Origin: Actinoplanes campanulatus
GTDB lineage: Bacteria > Actinomycetota > Actinomycetes > Mycobacteriales > Micromonosporaceae
Direction: 5' to 3'
Length of the DNA: 64,000 bases
Assembly: GCF_014647795.1 (NCBI RefSeq)
Contig: NZ_BMPW01000003.1
Coordinates: 248,001 to 312,000, forward strand
Below, piece after piece: positions 17,093 to 24,386 of the stretch. The notes beneath the pieces were generated by a model, which saw only the letters and a program-made list of their open reading frames with translations, was not told the DNA's origin and did no database searches. A program made the position numbers and the translations under genes. The number at the start of each line of letters is the position of its first letter. The first letter of the stretch is position 1.

Positions 17093-17727
17093 TCCGGGTC
17101 CTGATCGCGGACGACCAGGCGATGGTCCGCACCGGTTTCGGCATGATCATCGGCGCGCAGCCGGACATGGTGGTGGTCGGTGAGGCCGCCGACGGCGTCG
17201 AGGCGGTGGCCGAGGCGCGCCGGCTGCGGCCGGACGTGGCGCTGATGGACATCCGGATGCCGCGGATGGACGGCCTCCAGGCGCTGCGGCTGCTGGCCGG
17301 GCCGGAGGTGGCCGACCCGGTGAAGGTGGTCGTGGTGACCACCTTCGACCTGGACGAGTACGTGCATCAGGCGCTGCTCGGCGGCGCGGCCGGGTTCCTG
17401 CTGAAGGACTCCGGCCCGGCGCTGCTGGTGGAGGCGGTCCGGGCCGCCGCCTCCGGGGACGCGCTGGTCAGCCCGTCGATCACGGTGCGCCTGCTACGGC
17501 ACCTGGCCGCCCCGGTGGCCCCGTCCGGTGACGGCGGCCTCTCCCCGCGTGAGCTGGAGGTGGTCCGCCTCACCGCCCGGGGCCAGACCAACGCGGAGAT
17601 CGCCGGCGAGCTGTTCATCTCGGTCGGCACCGTGAAGACCCATCTCGGCAGCATTCATGCCAAGCTGGGCACCCGGAACCGGGTGGAGATCGCCGCGTGG
17701 GCCTGGGAACGGCGGCTGGTGAGCTGA
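17089..17727 (+). CDS. NarL/LuxR-family response regulator
   Basis: Two-domain regulator of 212 aa. The receiver (about 1-120) has the acidic pair in VLIADDQAMVR, phospho-Asp in VALMDIRMPRMDG and Lys in FLLKDSGP. The LuxR helix-turn-helix (about 148-208) has LSPRELEVVRLTARGQTNAEI and VGTVKTHLGSI. I chose the GTG at 17089, which overlaps the kinase stop, over an in-frame TTG at 17074. The likely targets are the divergent ABC exporter at 15.8 kb and itself. It converges on the sulfotransferase gene with a 6-bp gap and no terminator. Confidence 0.92.
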   Translation: MIRVLIADDQAMVRTGFGMIIGAQPDMVVVGEAADGVEAVAEARRLRPDVALMDIRMPRMDGLQALRLLAGPEVADPVKVVVVTTFDLDEYVHQALLGGAAGFLLKDSGPALLVEAVRAAASGDALVSPSITVRLLRHLAAPVAPSGDGGLSPRELEVVRLTARGQTNAEIAGELFISVGTVKTHLGSIHAKLGTRNRVEIAAWAWERRLVS

Positions 17728-17733
17728 CCCGGG

Positions 17734-18732
17734 TCAGCGCACCTGCCGGGTGGTGAGCCGGGCCGCGACCGGCGGCTCGGCCTGCTCGGAGGAGCGGATC
17801 TGTGTCCACAGGTTGCGGGCGGCCTGCTTGGCCGGGCCGAGCCGGTGCTTGGCGAGGAGCTCGGCGTCGGCCCGCATCTTGGCGCTACGGGGGATCGGGA
17901 TCGACGGCTCGTAGCCGAACCGGGCCAGCCGGTCACCGAACGCCGCCTCGCACTTGCGCACCTCCTCGTCGGTGAGCCGGCTGCGCCAGCTCGCGATCCG
18001 CTCGGTGGTGGGCGCCTGGTGGGTCAGGGTGTGCCAGGTCTTGTACTCCGGCACGGCGACCGAGGCCAGCTTGTTCGGCGCGGTCATCGCCGGGTCGAAG
18101 TCCTCCTCGAGGAAGTCGCAGAGCCGGCGCAGGTGGGGTTCCGGGTCGGCGACCAGGTCCTCGTAGCGCACCTGGTGGTAGACGTCCTTCGGGTAGCGCC
18201 GCTGGGCCAGCAGCGACGCGTCAGCCGACTTCGCCCAGTAGTCGATGAGCGTGTCGAACTCGGACGGCTTCCACGGCGTCTCCTTGAGCGACGCCACGCA
18301 GTCCCGGCCGTCCCGCATGATGTTGATGATCTGCGCGTCCGGGAAGAGCCGCAGGATCGTCGGCAGGTGCCGCAGGTAGAGCGGCCGCTTGTCGCCCCAC
18401 CGGGCCTTGCCGAAGCGTTCCGAGTACATCCGGAAGACGATCCCGAAGGCGGAGCCCAGGGTCGGCGGGCCGGCCACGACCGCCTCCACCGTCTTCTCCG
18501 GGTCCAGGCCGAGGTCCTCGAACTGTGACGATTCAACGATGAACTGCCCGAGCTCGCGCCGCTTCGCCGGGTCGCCGAGATCGCCGAACTCCGCACGCTT
18601 CTGGTAGGCCGCCAACAGGAAGCGGGTCTCCGGCGGCAGCGCGATGCGGGGGTGTGCATGCAGCATGAGCTGCAACATCGTCGTTCCGGACCGGGGGCAG
18701 CCGACGACGAAGATCGGGCGATCAGAGGACAT
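17734..18732 (-). CDS. PAPS-dependent sulfotransferase family protein (copy 1)
   Basis: Predicted sulfotransferase of 332 aa, moving sulfate from PAPS to an unknown acceptor. The 5'-phosphosulfate loop is VGCPRSGTTMLQLMLHAH near the N-terminus; the 3'-phosphate region is probably MRDGRDCVASLKETPW (about 120-135). RYEDLVADPEPHLRRLCDFL is the conserved acceptor-side block. The ATG at 18732 follows TACGGT by seven bases (leaderless pattern) and matches the start of a close paralogue at 49651-50628; a GTG at 18741 is less likely. Similar actinobacterial enzymes modify sugars, lipids or natural products, but no partner genes are adjacent here. Confidence 0.85.
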   Translation of the reverse strand: MSSDRPIFVVGCPRSGTTMLQLMLHAHPRIALPPETRFLLAAYQKRAEFGDLGDPAKRRELGQFIVESSQFEDLGLDPEKTVEAVVAGPPTLGSAFGIVFRMYSERFGKARWGDKRPLYLRHLPTILRLFPDAQIINIMRDGRDCVASLKETPWKPSEFDTLIDYWAKSADASLLAQRRYPKDVYHQVRYEDLVADPEPHLRRLCDFLEEDFDPAMTAPNKLASVAVPEYKTWHTLTHQAPTTERIASWRSRLTDEEVRKCEAAFGDRLARFGYEPSIPIPRSAKMRADAELLAKHRLGPAKQAARNLWTQIRSSEQAEPPVAARLTTRQVR

Positions 18733-18958
18733 GCCGACCACCGTAGATTGCTGCCACCGGGCTTGTCGCCCCCACTGCTGTCATGACGCTCCCTTCCAGG
18801 TCTTCCCCATGATCTTGAAGACTTGGCAAAGATTTCGCAAAAGTCGTCTGCATCCAAGCCGAACGAGCTGTCGTGTACCTGTGAATTAACTGAGTGTTCA
18901 CACACCTTATCTACGCATGGTATTAGTTACCTATACAAAGAGTAATGGTCAGAGCCGA

Positions 18959-19864
18959 TCACCGGGTGGACCGGTCCGCCGTCGCGAGCCGGTCCACTCG
19001 CGTCTGCGTCCGCGGCGGCCGCGTGGACAACCAGCAACCCGCCACCACCAGGGCGAACCCGGCAGCCGTGCCGGCCCCGACCGGCTCGTTCAGCAGCAGC
19101 ACGCCGAGCAGGACCGCCACCACCGGGTTCACATAGGTGACCAGTCCGGCCCGATTCGAACCGGCCAGCGCGATGAGCCGGTAGAACGACAGCAGCGCGA
19201 CGGCCGTGCAGAACACGCCGAGCACCACCAGCGCGGCCCACGAGTCGGCGCCGACCGGGCCGGCGGGGCGGGCCGTGACGGCGAACGGCAGCAGCACCAC
19301 CGTGGTGATCGCGGTCGTGCCCACGGTCAGCGACTCCGGTGGGATGTCCGAGGCCCGGCGCTGCACCACCACGGTCGCCACCGCGTAGCTGACCGTCGCC
19401 AGCAGCACCATGGCAGCGCCGATCAGGCCCTGCCCGTCGCCGTCGCCGGAGACGTCGAGGCCGACCAGCACCGCCACCCCGGCGAAGCCGAGCACCAGAC
19501 CGGCGAGGCGGATCGGCGTGATCGGCTCGGAGCCGGACAGCAGCAGGGCGATCACCACCGGCTCGACTGCGATCAGGAGGCCGGTCAGCGACGACGTGAT
19601 GTGCTGCTCGCCGTACGTGATCAGCAGGAACGGCCCGACGATGTGCACCATCGCGATCAGCGCGACCACCCGGAACCGGCCACGCAGGGCGCCCAGGGTG
19701 CCGCGCGCCCACGCCACCGGGATCAGCACGGCGGCGGCGATGGCGGCCCGGCCGGCCACCACGAAGACCGGCGACAGGTCCTCGATCGAAATCTTGATGA
19801 GGAGGTAGGGGATGCCCCAGAGGAACGAGACCAGCACGAACAGAAACCAGGCGAGACGATTCAC
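18959..19864 (-). CDS. DMT superfamily (EamA) transporter
   Basis: Integral membrane protein of 301 aa with about ten helices arranged as two EamA repeats. The first repeat starts LAWFLFVLVSFLWGIPYLLI, and the second carries YAVATVVVQRRA and a terminal LLNEPVGAGTAAGFALVVAG. The motif 'LNEPvg...G..LI..G' is typical. The family exports amino acids, purines or other metabolites; the substrate cannot be told. The start is GTG at 19864. It diverges from a LysR regulator across 70 bp that hold a palindrome, the standard layout for LysR-controlled DMT exporters. Confidence 0.88.
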   Translation of the reverse strand: MNRLAWFLFVLVSFLWGIPYLLIKISIEDLSPVFVVAGRAAIAAAVLIPVAWARGTLGALRGRFRVVALIAMVHIVGPFLLITYGEQHITSSLTGLLIAVEPVVIALLLSGSEPITPIRLAGLVLGFAGVAVLVGLDVSGDGDGQGLIGAAMVLLATVSYAVATVVVQRRASDIPPESLTVGTTAITTVVLLPFAVTARPAGPVGADSWAALVVLGVFCTAVALLSFYRLIALAGSNRAGLVTYVNPVVAVLLGVLLLNEPVGAGTAAGFALVVAGCWLSTRPPRTQTRVDRLATADRSTR

Positions 19865-19888
19865 GCTGTCAGCCTGAGCCCGTACGGT

Positions 19889-19912
19889 AGTAAGCAGAAG
19901 TGGCCACTTACT
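19889..19912. promoter_or_regulatory. Probable LysR operator between divergent genes
   Basis: A nested dyad: a perfect palindrome AAGTGGCCACTT (19898-19909) inside an outer inverted repeat AGTAAG (19889-19894) / CTTACT (19907-19912). It sits between the DMT transporter and LysR starts, where LysR proteins bind to control both genes. Confidence 0.6.
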
Positions 19913-19934
19913 GATGCCGTGTTAAGGAATACTG

Positions 19935-20849
19935 ATGATCGACACGCGCCGCCTCCAGATCCTCACCGAGGTCGCCCGGCACGGCAGCTTCAACCGGGCG
20001 GCCGCCGAGCTCCGGCTCACCCCGTCCGCCGTGTCCCAGCAGATCGCCGCCCTGGAGCGGACGGTCGGCACCCCGGTGGTCCGGCGCAGCACCCGCGGCG
20101 TCGAGCTGACCGAGGCGGGCCGGGTCCTCACCGAGACCGCCGCCACCATCGCCGCCGAGCTGCTCACCGCCGAACGCGAGATCGAACGCCTCACCACCAC
20201 CCGGCCCGAGCGGCTCACCGTCGCCACCTTCACCAGCGGCGGGCAGCGGATCCTGCCGCACGCGCTGACCCGGTTCACGGGCGACCACCCCGGCGTCGAG
20301 CTGACCGTCATCGAGAGCGAGCCGGAGGACAGCATCCCGGTGGTCCGGGCCGGCGCCGCCGACCTGGCGCTGGTCTACCACTTCGACGGGCAGCCGCCGT
20401 CGCCGAGCGGGCTGGACTACGAGCCGCTCCTCGACGACCCGATGTGGATCGTGCTGCCGGCCGGGCACCGGTTCGCCGGGCGGACCGGGCTGACCATCGC
20501 CGAGCTCGCCGGGGACCGCTGGGTGCACGGCTGCCTGTCGGTCGGCGAGATGCTCGACCACTACGCCGCGATGGCCGGCTTCGAGGTGCTGACCGCCTGC
20601 CGGGGCACCGACTACCAGTTCGCGCAGTCGCTGGTCCGCGCCGGCGTGGGCATCGCCATGATCCCGGAAGTGGCGCTCACCGCCGACCCGGCCGGGCTGA
20701 CCGCGGCCCGGCTCGTCCCGCCCGGGCCGTGCCGCCACGTCGGCGTGGTCACCGCCCGCCGGCGGACCGGCCCGCTGGTCACCGGCCTGTTGCGGACCCT
20801 GCGCGCGACGGTCTCGGCCCTGCCCGCCACCCCGCTGGCTACAGCGTGA
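19935..20849 (+). CDS. LysR-family transcriptional regulator
   Basis: Regulator of 304 aa. The N-terminal winged helix-turn-helix (about 1-60) reads MIDTRRLQILTEVARHGSFN then AAAELRLTPSAVSQQIAALE, the standard LysR pattern. The effector domain (about 90-295) has the periplasmic-binding-protein fold. The ATG at 19935 has AAGGA seven bases upstream. It faces the DMT exporter at 18959-19864 and probably controls it through the palindrome between them, with an unknown small-molecule effector. Its last 11 bases overlap the convergent GNAT gene. Confidence 0.92.
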   Translation: MIDTRRLQILTEVARHGSFNRAAAELRLTPSAVSQQIAALERTVGTPVVRRSTRGVELTEAGRVLTETAATIAAELLTAEREIERLTTTRPERLTVATFTSGGQRILPHALTRFTGDHPGVELTVIESEPEDSIPVVRAGAADLALVYHFDGQPPSPSGLDYEPLLDDPMWIVLPAGHRFAGRTGLTIAELAGDRWVHGCLSVGEMLDHYAAMAGFEVLTACRGTDYQFAQSLVRAGVGIAMIPEVALTADPAGLTAARLVPPGPCRHVGVVTARRRTGPLVTGLLRTLRATVSALPATPLATA

Positions 20850-21357
20850 TCCAGTAGCGCCGCAGGGTGCCCAGCTCGGTGTCCCGGATGTCCTCCAGGA
20901 CGCCGCCGCCGCGCTCGATGGTCCGGGCCGAGGCCGGATTGTCCACCTTGCACGTCAGCAGCACGCGCGCCATCCCGAGCTTGCGGGCCTCCGGCAGGAT
21001 CCCGGCGAGGGCCCACCCGGCCAGGCCACGGCCACGCGCCGACGGGCGGATGCCGTAACCGATGTGGCCGCCCGCGTCGAGCAGGAAGTCGTTGAGCTCG
21101 TGGCGGAGCGCGATCGCGCCCAGATAGCGGTCGCCCTCGACGATCCAGCGGAAGGTGCAGGGCACCCAGCCCTCGAACAGCGCGGTGCCCTCCGCCTCGT
21201 GCAGGCCGGCCACCCAGCGGGCGAAGCCCTCCGGGGTGTCCACCTCGTCGGCGGCACGCAGGCCCGCGCCGTCCTGGTGCACGCCGCGGCCCCACTCGTC
21301 ACGGGACGCGATCCAGGCGGCGTGCAGGCGGGTGGTCGGTGCGATGAGTTCGGGCAC
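20839..21357 (-). CDS. GNAT-family N-acetyltransferase
   Basis: Acetyl-CoA-dependent acetyltransferase of 172 aa. The acetyl-CoA loop is GYGIRPSARGRGLAGWAL (R/Q-x-x-G-x-G/A type, about 100-118), followed by ARVLLTCKVDNPASARTIE with the conserved Asn and ERGGG turn. The sequence resembles RimJ/RimL-like and small-molecule acetyltransferases; the substrate is unknown. The GTG at 21357 follows TACGGT by seven bases, the leaderless pattern. It overlaps the LysR gene tail to tail by 11 bp. Confidence 0.85.
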   Translation of the reverse strand: MPELIAPTTRLHAAWIASRDEWGRGVHQDGAGLRAADEVDTPEGFARWVAGLHEAEGTALFEGWVPCTFRWIVEGDRYLGAIALRHELNDFLLDAGGHIGYGIRPSARGRGLAGWALAGILPEARKLGMARVLLTCKVDNPASARTIERGGGVLEDIRDTELGTLRRYWITL

Positions 21358-21401
21358 GCGTTCGACCGTACCGTCATCGCTCGAGCTTTTTGGTCTTGCT
21401 C

Positions 21402-21971
21402 TCAGCCCGCCGCCATCGCGAGCAGGCGTTGGATCTGCTTCTGCCGCGACTCCGTCATGCGTTTGGCCAGGTCAACGGCTTCGGGGTACGAACCTGAGGC
21501 GGCCTCCATCCGGATGGTCTCCATGGCGTTGTGCAGGTTGCCGAGCAGCAGCGCCACCGCGCCGCGGTCCAGGTCGGGGCCGGTCAGCGCGCCCAGCCCG
21601 GTGAAGTCCTCCTCGCGCAGCGAGTGCAGCGCGCCGTGGCCCGCGTGCGCCCCGGCCGACGGGTCCGCCGCGTGCGGCCGCTCCCAGTCGTCGAGCCAGC
21701 CCCGCAGCGTCGCGCCCTCGGTACGCCACTGGCCGCGCAGCTCGGCCGCGACGGCCCGCAGCTCCGGGTTCGTGGTCCGCTGCTCGGTGATCTCCGCGAC
21801 CCGGTCCCCCTCGGTGATCTGCGCGAGCCCCATCTGCGCGAACATCACGTCGGTGTCGCTGAACGCCGGCTTCGGCTCCCGGCCGCACCCGGCGGCGAGC
21901 AGCCCCAGGAGCAGTACGGCGAGGGCGGCCCGGAGGACCGGGCCGCCCGTGGCAGCTAGACGGCGGCCCAC
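21402..21971 (-). CDS. DUF305-like lipoprotein
   Basis: Predicted surface lipoprotein of 189 aa. From GTG 21971 a basic start (MGRRLAA) leads to a hydrophobic stretch and the lipobox LLAAGC, so the mature protein starts at that Cys. The rest resembles DUF305 (DVMFAQMGLAQITEG early, LLGNLHNAMETIRMEA late), a family often linked to metal stress. The paired-His motifs expected of DUF305 are not conserved here; only scattered His remain (AHAGHGALH). The start overlaps the 3' end of the AA10 gene by 16 bp, so the two are probably co-transcribed. A start further upstream at 22028 is unlikely because it lies deep inside the neighbour. Confidence 0.65.
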   Translation of the reverse strand: MGRRLAATGGPVLRAALAVLLLGLLAAGCGREPKPAFSDTDVMFAQMGLAQITEGDRVAEITEQRTTNPELRAVAAELRGQWRTEGATLRGWLDDWERPHAADPSAGAHAGHGALHSLREEDFTGLGALTGPDLDRGAVALLLGNLHNAMETIRMEAASGSYPEAVDLAKRMTESRQKQIQRLLAMAAG

Positions 21972-22723
21972 AGCGCCGCGGTGTACGGGGGCTCCCAGCC
22001 GGTCAGCGCGGTGTGCGCCTGCCGGCACTGGTAGGTGACGCCGTTGTAGGTCACCCGGTCACCCACCCGGTACGCCGTGCCGGCCGCCCACGTGGTCGTC
22101 CCCGAGGTGGCCGTCGGGGTCGGGGTCGGCGTGACCGTTGGCGTGGGCGTTGGCGTTGGCGTGGGCGTCGGGCCGGCGGTCGGGGTCGGCGTGGGCGTCG
22201 GGTTGGCGCCGCCGCCGATGTTCACATCGACGCACGAGTAGAACGCGTTGACCGTGTCCGCGATGTTCCACCGGGCCAGCACGGTCTGCCGTCCGCTGTA
22301 GCCGGACAGGTTCACCGTGTGCGACTTGGTGGCGCCGGGCTGCGCGCCGCCGTCGTTGAAGGACGCCACCAGCCTGTTGCCGATGAAGTACTCCCAGGTG
22401 GCGGTCGCGTGCCGGGCGGTGAGCACCCAGTTGAAGGTGACGCTGGTGCCGACGGTCGCGGCCGGCCAGCTCTTCGAGGTGTCGTTCAGGACGGTGAACC
22501 GGCTGGTGCCGCCGTTGCACTGCATCGAGCCCTTGGGCGCCTCGACGCTCTGCGGCTCGTAGACGATGTCGCCGCAGCCGGAGACCGCGCCGCTCGCGCA
22601 GTTGGCCTGCCGGCTGGGCGGGGACGAGATGTAGCCGTGGGCGGACGCCGGGGAAGCGGCCACCAGGAGGGAGCCACCGACCGTCGCGACGGTCAGCAGG
22701 GGAAGGGTGAGCCTACGTTTCAT
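21956..22723 (-). CDS. AA10 lytic polysaccharide monooxygenase with C-terminal CBM5/12
   Basis: Secreted copper monooxygenase of 255 aa that oxidatively cleaves crystalline chitin or cellulose. A signal peptide (1-28) ends ASA, leaving His29 (HGYISSPPSR) as the N-terminal residue of the copper histidine brace; the second His is in ARHATATWEYFI. The AA10 domain ends with FYSCVDVNIGGG, then a Pro-Thr repeat linker and a CBM5/12-type module (WAAGTAYRVGDRVTYNGVTY). That module usually binds chitin. The ATG at 22723 has GAGGAG upstream. A -35/-10 pair (TTTACT, 17 bp, TACGTT) lies at 22757-22785 on this strand, overlapped by an inverted repeat. Confidence 0.92.
   Translation of the reverse strand: MKRRLTLPLLTVATVGGSLLVAASPASAHGYISSPPSRQANCASGAVSGCGDIVYEPQSVEAPKGSMQCNGGTSRFTVLNDTSKSWPAATVGTSVTFNWVLTARHATATWEYFIGNRLVASFNDGGAQPGATKSHTVNLSGYSGRQTVLARWNIADTVNAFYSCVDVNIGGGANPTPTPTPTAGPTPTPTPTPTPTVTPTPTPTATSGTTTWAAGTAYRVGDRVTYNGVTYQCRQAHTALTGWEPPYTAALWAAV
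22110..22202. repeat. Pro-Thr linker tandem repeat inside the AA10 gene
   Basis: Short tandem repeats of a CCGACG-like six-base unit on the coding strand encode alternating Pro-Thr pairs between the catalytic and binding modules. Such linkers are often glycosylated and vary in length by slippage. Confidence 0.8.
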
Positions 22724-22756
22724 GAACTGCTCCTCATTCAGGGGAACGTGTTCATC

Positions 22757-22793
22757 AACGTAAATTAAAGACACCTAACAGTAAACACTGTTA
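22757..22793 (-). promoter_or_regulatory. AA10 promoter with overlapping inverted repeat
   Basis: On the minus strand TTTACT (22785-22780) and TACGTT (22762-22757) are 17 bp apart, a good promoter. A perfect inverted repeat TAACAGT-AAAC-ACTGTTA (22776-22793) covers its -35, the position of a repressor site. It also lies about 30 bp upstream of the divergent VOC gene. It does not match the CebR or DasR consensus. Confidence 0.6.
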
Positions 22794-22824
22794 AGGGATC
22801 TTTATGGTTGCCTACGCTGTGGGT

Positions 22825-23166
22825 ATGTCCGTTGACCTGTTCGCCGGGATCTCCGTGCGCGACTACCCGGCCGCCCTCGAGTGGTACGAGAAGCTGTTCG
22901 GCGGCCCGCCCGCCTTCTCCCCCAACGACGTCGAATCGGTGTGGGAGGTGGCCGAGCACCGGTACGTCTACGTCGAGCACCGGCCGGAGCACGCCGGGCA
23001 CGCGCTGATCACCCTCTTCGTCTCCGGCTTCGAGGAACGGATCGCCGGGATCACCGCCCGCGGCCTCGCCCCCGGCAGGGCGGAGACCTACGGCAACGGC
23101 GTCCGCAAGACCACGTACATCGACCCGGACGGCAACGAGATCGGGTTCGGCGGCGCTCCGCTCTGA
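22825..23166 (+). CDS. VOC-superfamily (glyoxalase-like) protein
   Basis: A 113-aa single VOC domain with two beta-alpha-beta-beta-beta halves (LFAGISVRDYPAALEWYEKL ... YIDPDGNEIGFG). The family includes glyoxalases, dioxygenases and drug-binding resistance proteins; 'DPDGNEI' carries the usual metal-ligand Glu. The activity is unknown. I prefer ATG 22825 because TACGCT (22813-22818) ends six bases before it, the leaderless pattern. An in-frame ATG at 22804 has AAGGGA upstream and would add seven residues. It diverges from the AA10 gene. Confidence 0.75.
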   Translation: MSVDLFAGISVRDYPAALEWYEKLFGGPPAFSPNDVESVWEVAEHRYVYVEHRPEHAGHALITLFVSGFEERIAGITARGLAPGRAETYGNGVRKTTYIDPDGNEIGFGGAPL

Positions 23167-23178
23167 ATGTCGTACCCC

Positions 23179-23307
23179 GTGGGATGCTGCGGGCGTGCGG
23201 GGGCCCAGGCCCGGGCCACCACCGACGATCTGGTCGGCCTGCTCACCACCGCGGTCCAGCCCTTCGAGACGGAGGCCCGCCGCCGGCTGGCCTCCTTCAC
23301 CCGCTGA
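23179..23307 (+). pseudogene. Possible C-terminal gene remnant
   Basis: An in-frame stretch ending at TGA 23305-23307 reads RATTDDLVGLLTTAVQPF then ETEARRRLASFTR. It has natural amino-acid composition and G/C third positions, but only about 42 codons are available from GTG 23179. It looks like the tail of a longer, lost protein. I do not recognise the family. Confidence 0.2.
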
Positions 23308-23495
23308 CCTTCCGCTCCCACCCCCGCACGGGTCCCGCTGCGTTCCCCGCCCGGCCCCGCACTCCACCCATCCTCCCGGCGAGCACCCACACTCCGCCTA
23401 CCGTGAGACCTCACCCCGCCCACCGCACACGCACCACCCACCGTGAGACCCCACCTCCGCTCAAGGCGGCAGCGAGCGTGCGCGGCTGGCGGGGG
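23308..23495. other. Intergenic C-rich stretch
   Basis: No plausible gene. The stretch is rich in CCACC/CCGC runs and contains a direct repeat, ACCGTGAGACCTCACC and ACCGTGAGACCCCACC (near 23399 and 23438). With the possible remnant just upstream, 23167-23495 is about 330 bp with no confident gene. It is downstream of both flanking genes, so terminators would be expected, but I see no strong hairpin. Confidence 0.4.
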
Positions 23496-24386
23496 TCACA
23501 TGTCGCGACGGCGGAAGTTCAGGAAGGCCGCGGCCAGCAGGGTCAAGGCGGTAGCCGCCATGACGGCGAAACCCGCCCACGGCGACAGTAGGTTCGCGTC
23601 GGGAGTCGTGGAGATGACGCGCAGCCCGGCCACCGACGGCCAGAACTTGAGAATCCAGCGGGCCGCCGCCTCGGGCAGGGCGTTCGCGAAGATCGGAACG
23701 ATCAGCAGACCGGTCATCACGATCGCCACCCCACCCGATGCGGACCGGACCAGCACCCCGACCGCGAGACCGATCACAGCGGCCACGGTGAGATACAGCC
23801 CCGCCCCGAGAACGGCCCGCGACACCCCCGGATCGCCGAGGCCGGCGGTCGGGACAAGCTGTCCGACGAGAACCGCATGTCCCACGACGAAGGCCAGGGC
23901 CGCCGCCCCGGTCCCGGTGACCAGGACGGTGAGCGCGGTGATCACCACCTTCGCGGCCAGCACCCGGCTCCGGCGCGGTATGGCGGCCAACGTGGACCGG
24001 ATCGCCCCGGTACCGATCTCCGCGTTGATCACGATGAGCCCGAGCACGGCCGCCGCGATCTGCGTCATCAGGATCTCGGCAAGGCTCACCTCCACGGGAT
24101 CGAAGGCTCCGCCGTCCCACTGCCGCGCCCGCGCCAACGAGATCATCGCGGCGAGCCCACCGTTCAGCACGACCAGAACGGCCAGCGCCGCAACCGGTGC
24201 CCGCAACGACCAGAACTTGATCCATTCAGACCGCAACGCCGCCCCGGCCCCAACCCGGAGCCGATCGCCACTCCGCCATGCCGGACCACGATCGGCACCA
24301 CCGCCGGACCGAGAACGATCAGCTGCGCCACCGGGCCGGGAGCGCTCGGGAGTAGCGGCACTGTCGGGCCGGGACGCGGCGCTCAC
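23496..24386 (-). CDS. ABC-2 type transporter permease
   Basis: Integral membrane permease of 296 aa. A long hydrophilic Arg/Ser/Gly N-tail (1-50) precedes LRSEWIKFWSLRAPV, the classic ABC-2 entry 'SEwiKl.sLR'. About six helices follow, and the protein ends AAAFLNFRRRDM, also typical of the family. With the upstream ATPase it forms a drug or lantibiotic exporter of the BcrA/CcmA class, or a peptide-sensing pair. The ATG at 24386 overlaps the ATPase stop (ATGA). Confidence 0.87.
   Translation of the reverse strand: MSAASRPDSAATPERSRPGGAADRSRSGGGADRGPAWRSGDRLRVGAGAALRSEWIKFWSLRAPVAALAVLVVLNGGLAAMISLARARQWDGGAFDPVEVSLAEILMTQIAAAVLGLIVINAEIGTGAIRSTLAAIPRRSRVLAAKVVITALTVLVTGTGAAALAFVVGHAVLVGQLVPTAGLGDPGVSRAVLGAGLYLTVAAVIGLAVGVLVRSASGGVAIVMTGLLIVPIFANALPEAAARWILKFWPSVAGLRVISTTPDANLLSPWAGFAVMAATALTLLAAAFLNFRRRDM

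Noticed and set aside
22110-22202. CRISPR-like or regulatory tandem repeat
   Set aside because: The short units simply encode the Pro-Thr linker of the AA10 enzyme.
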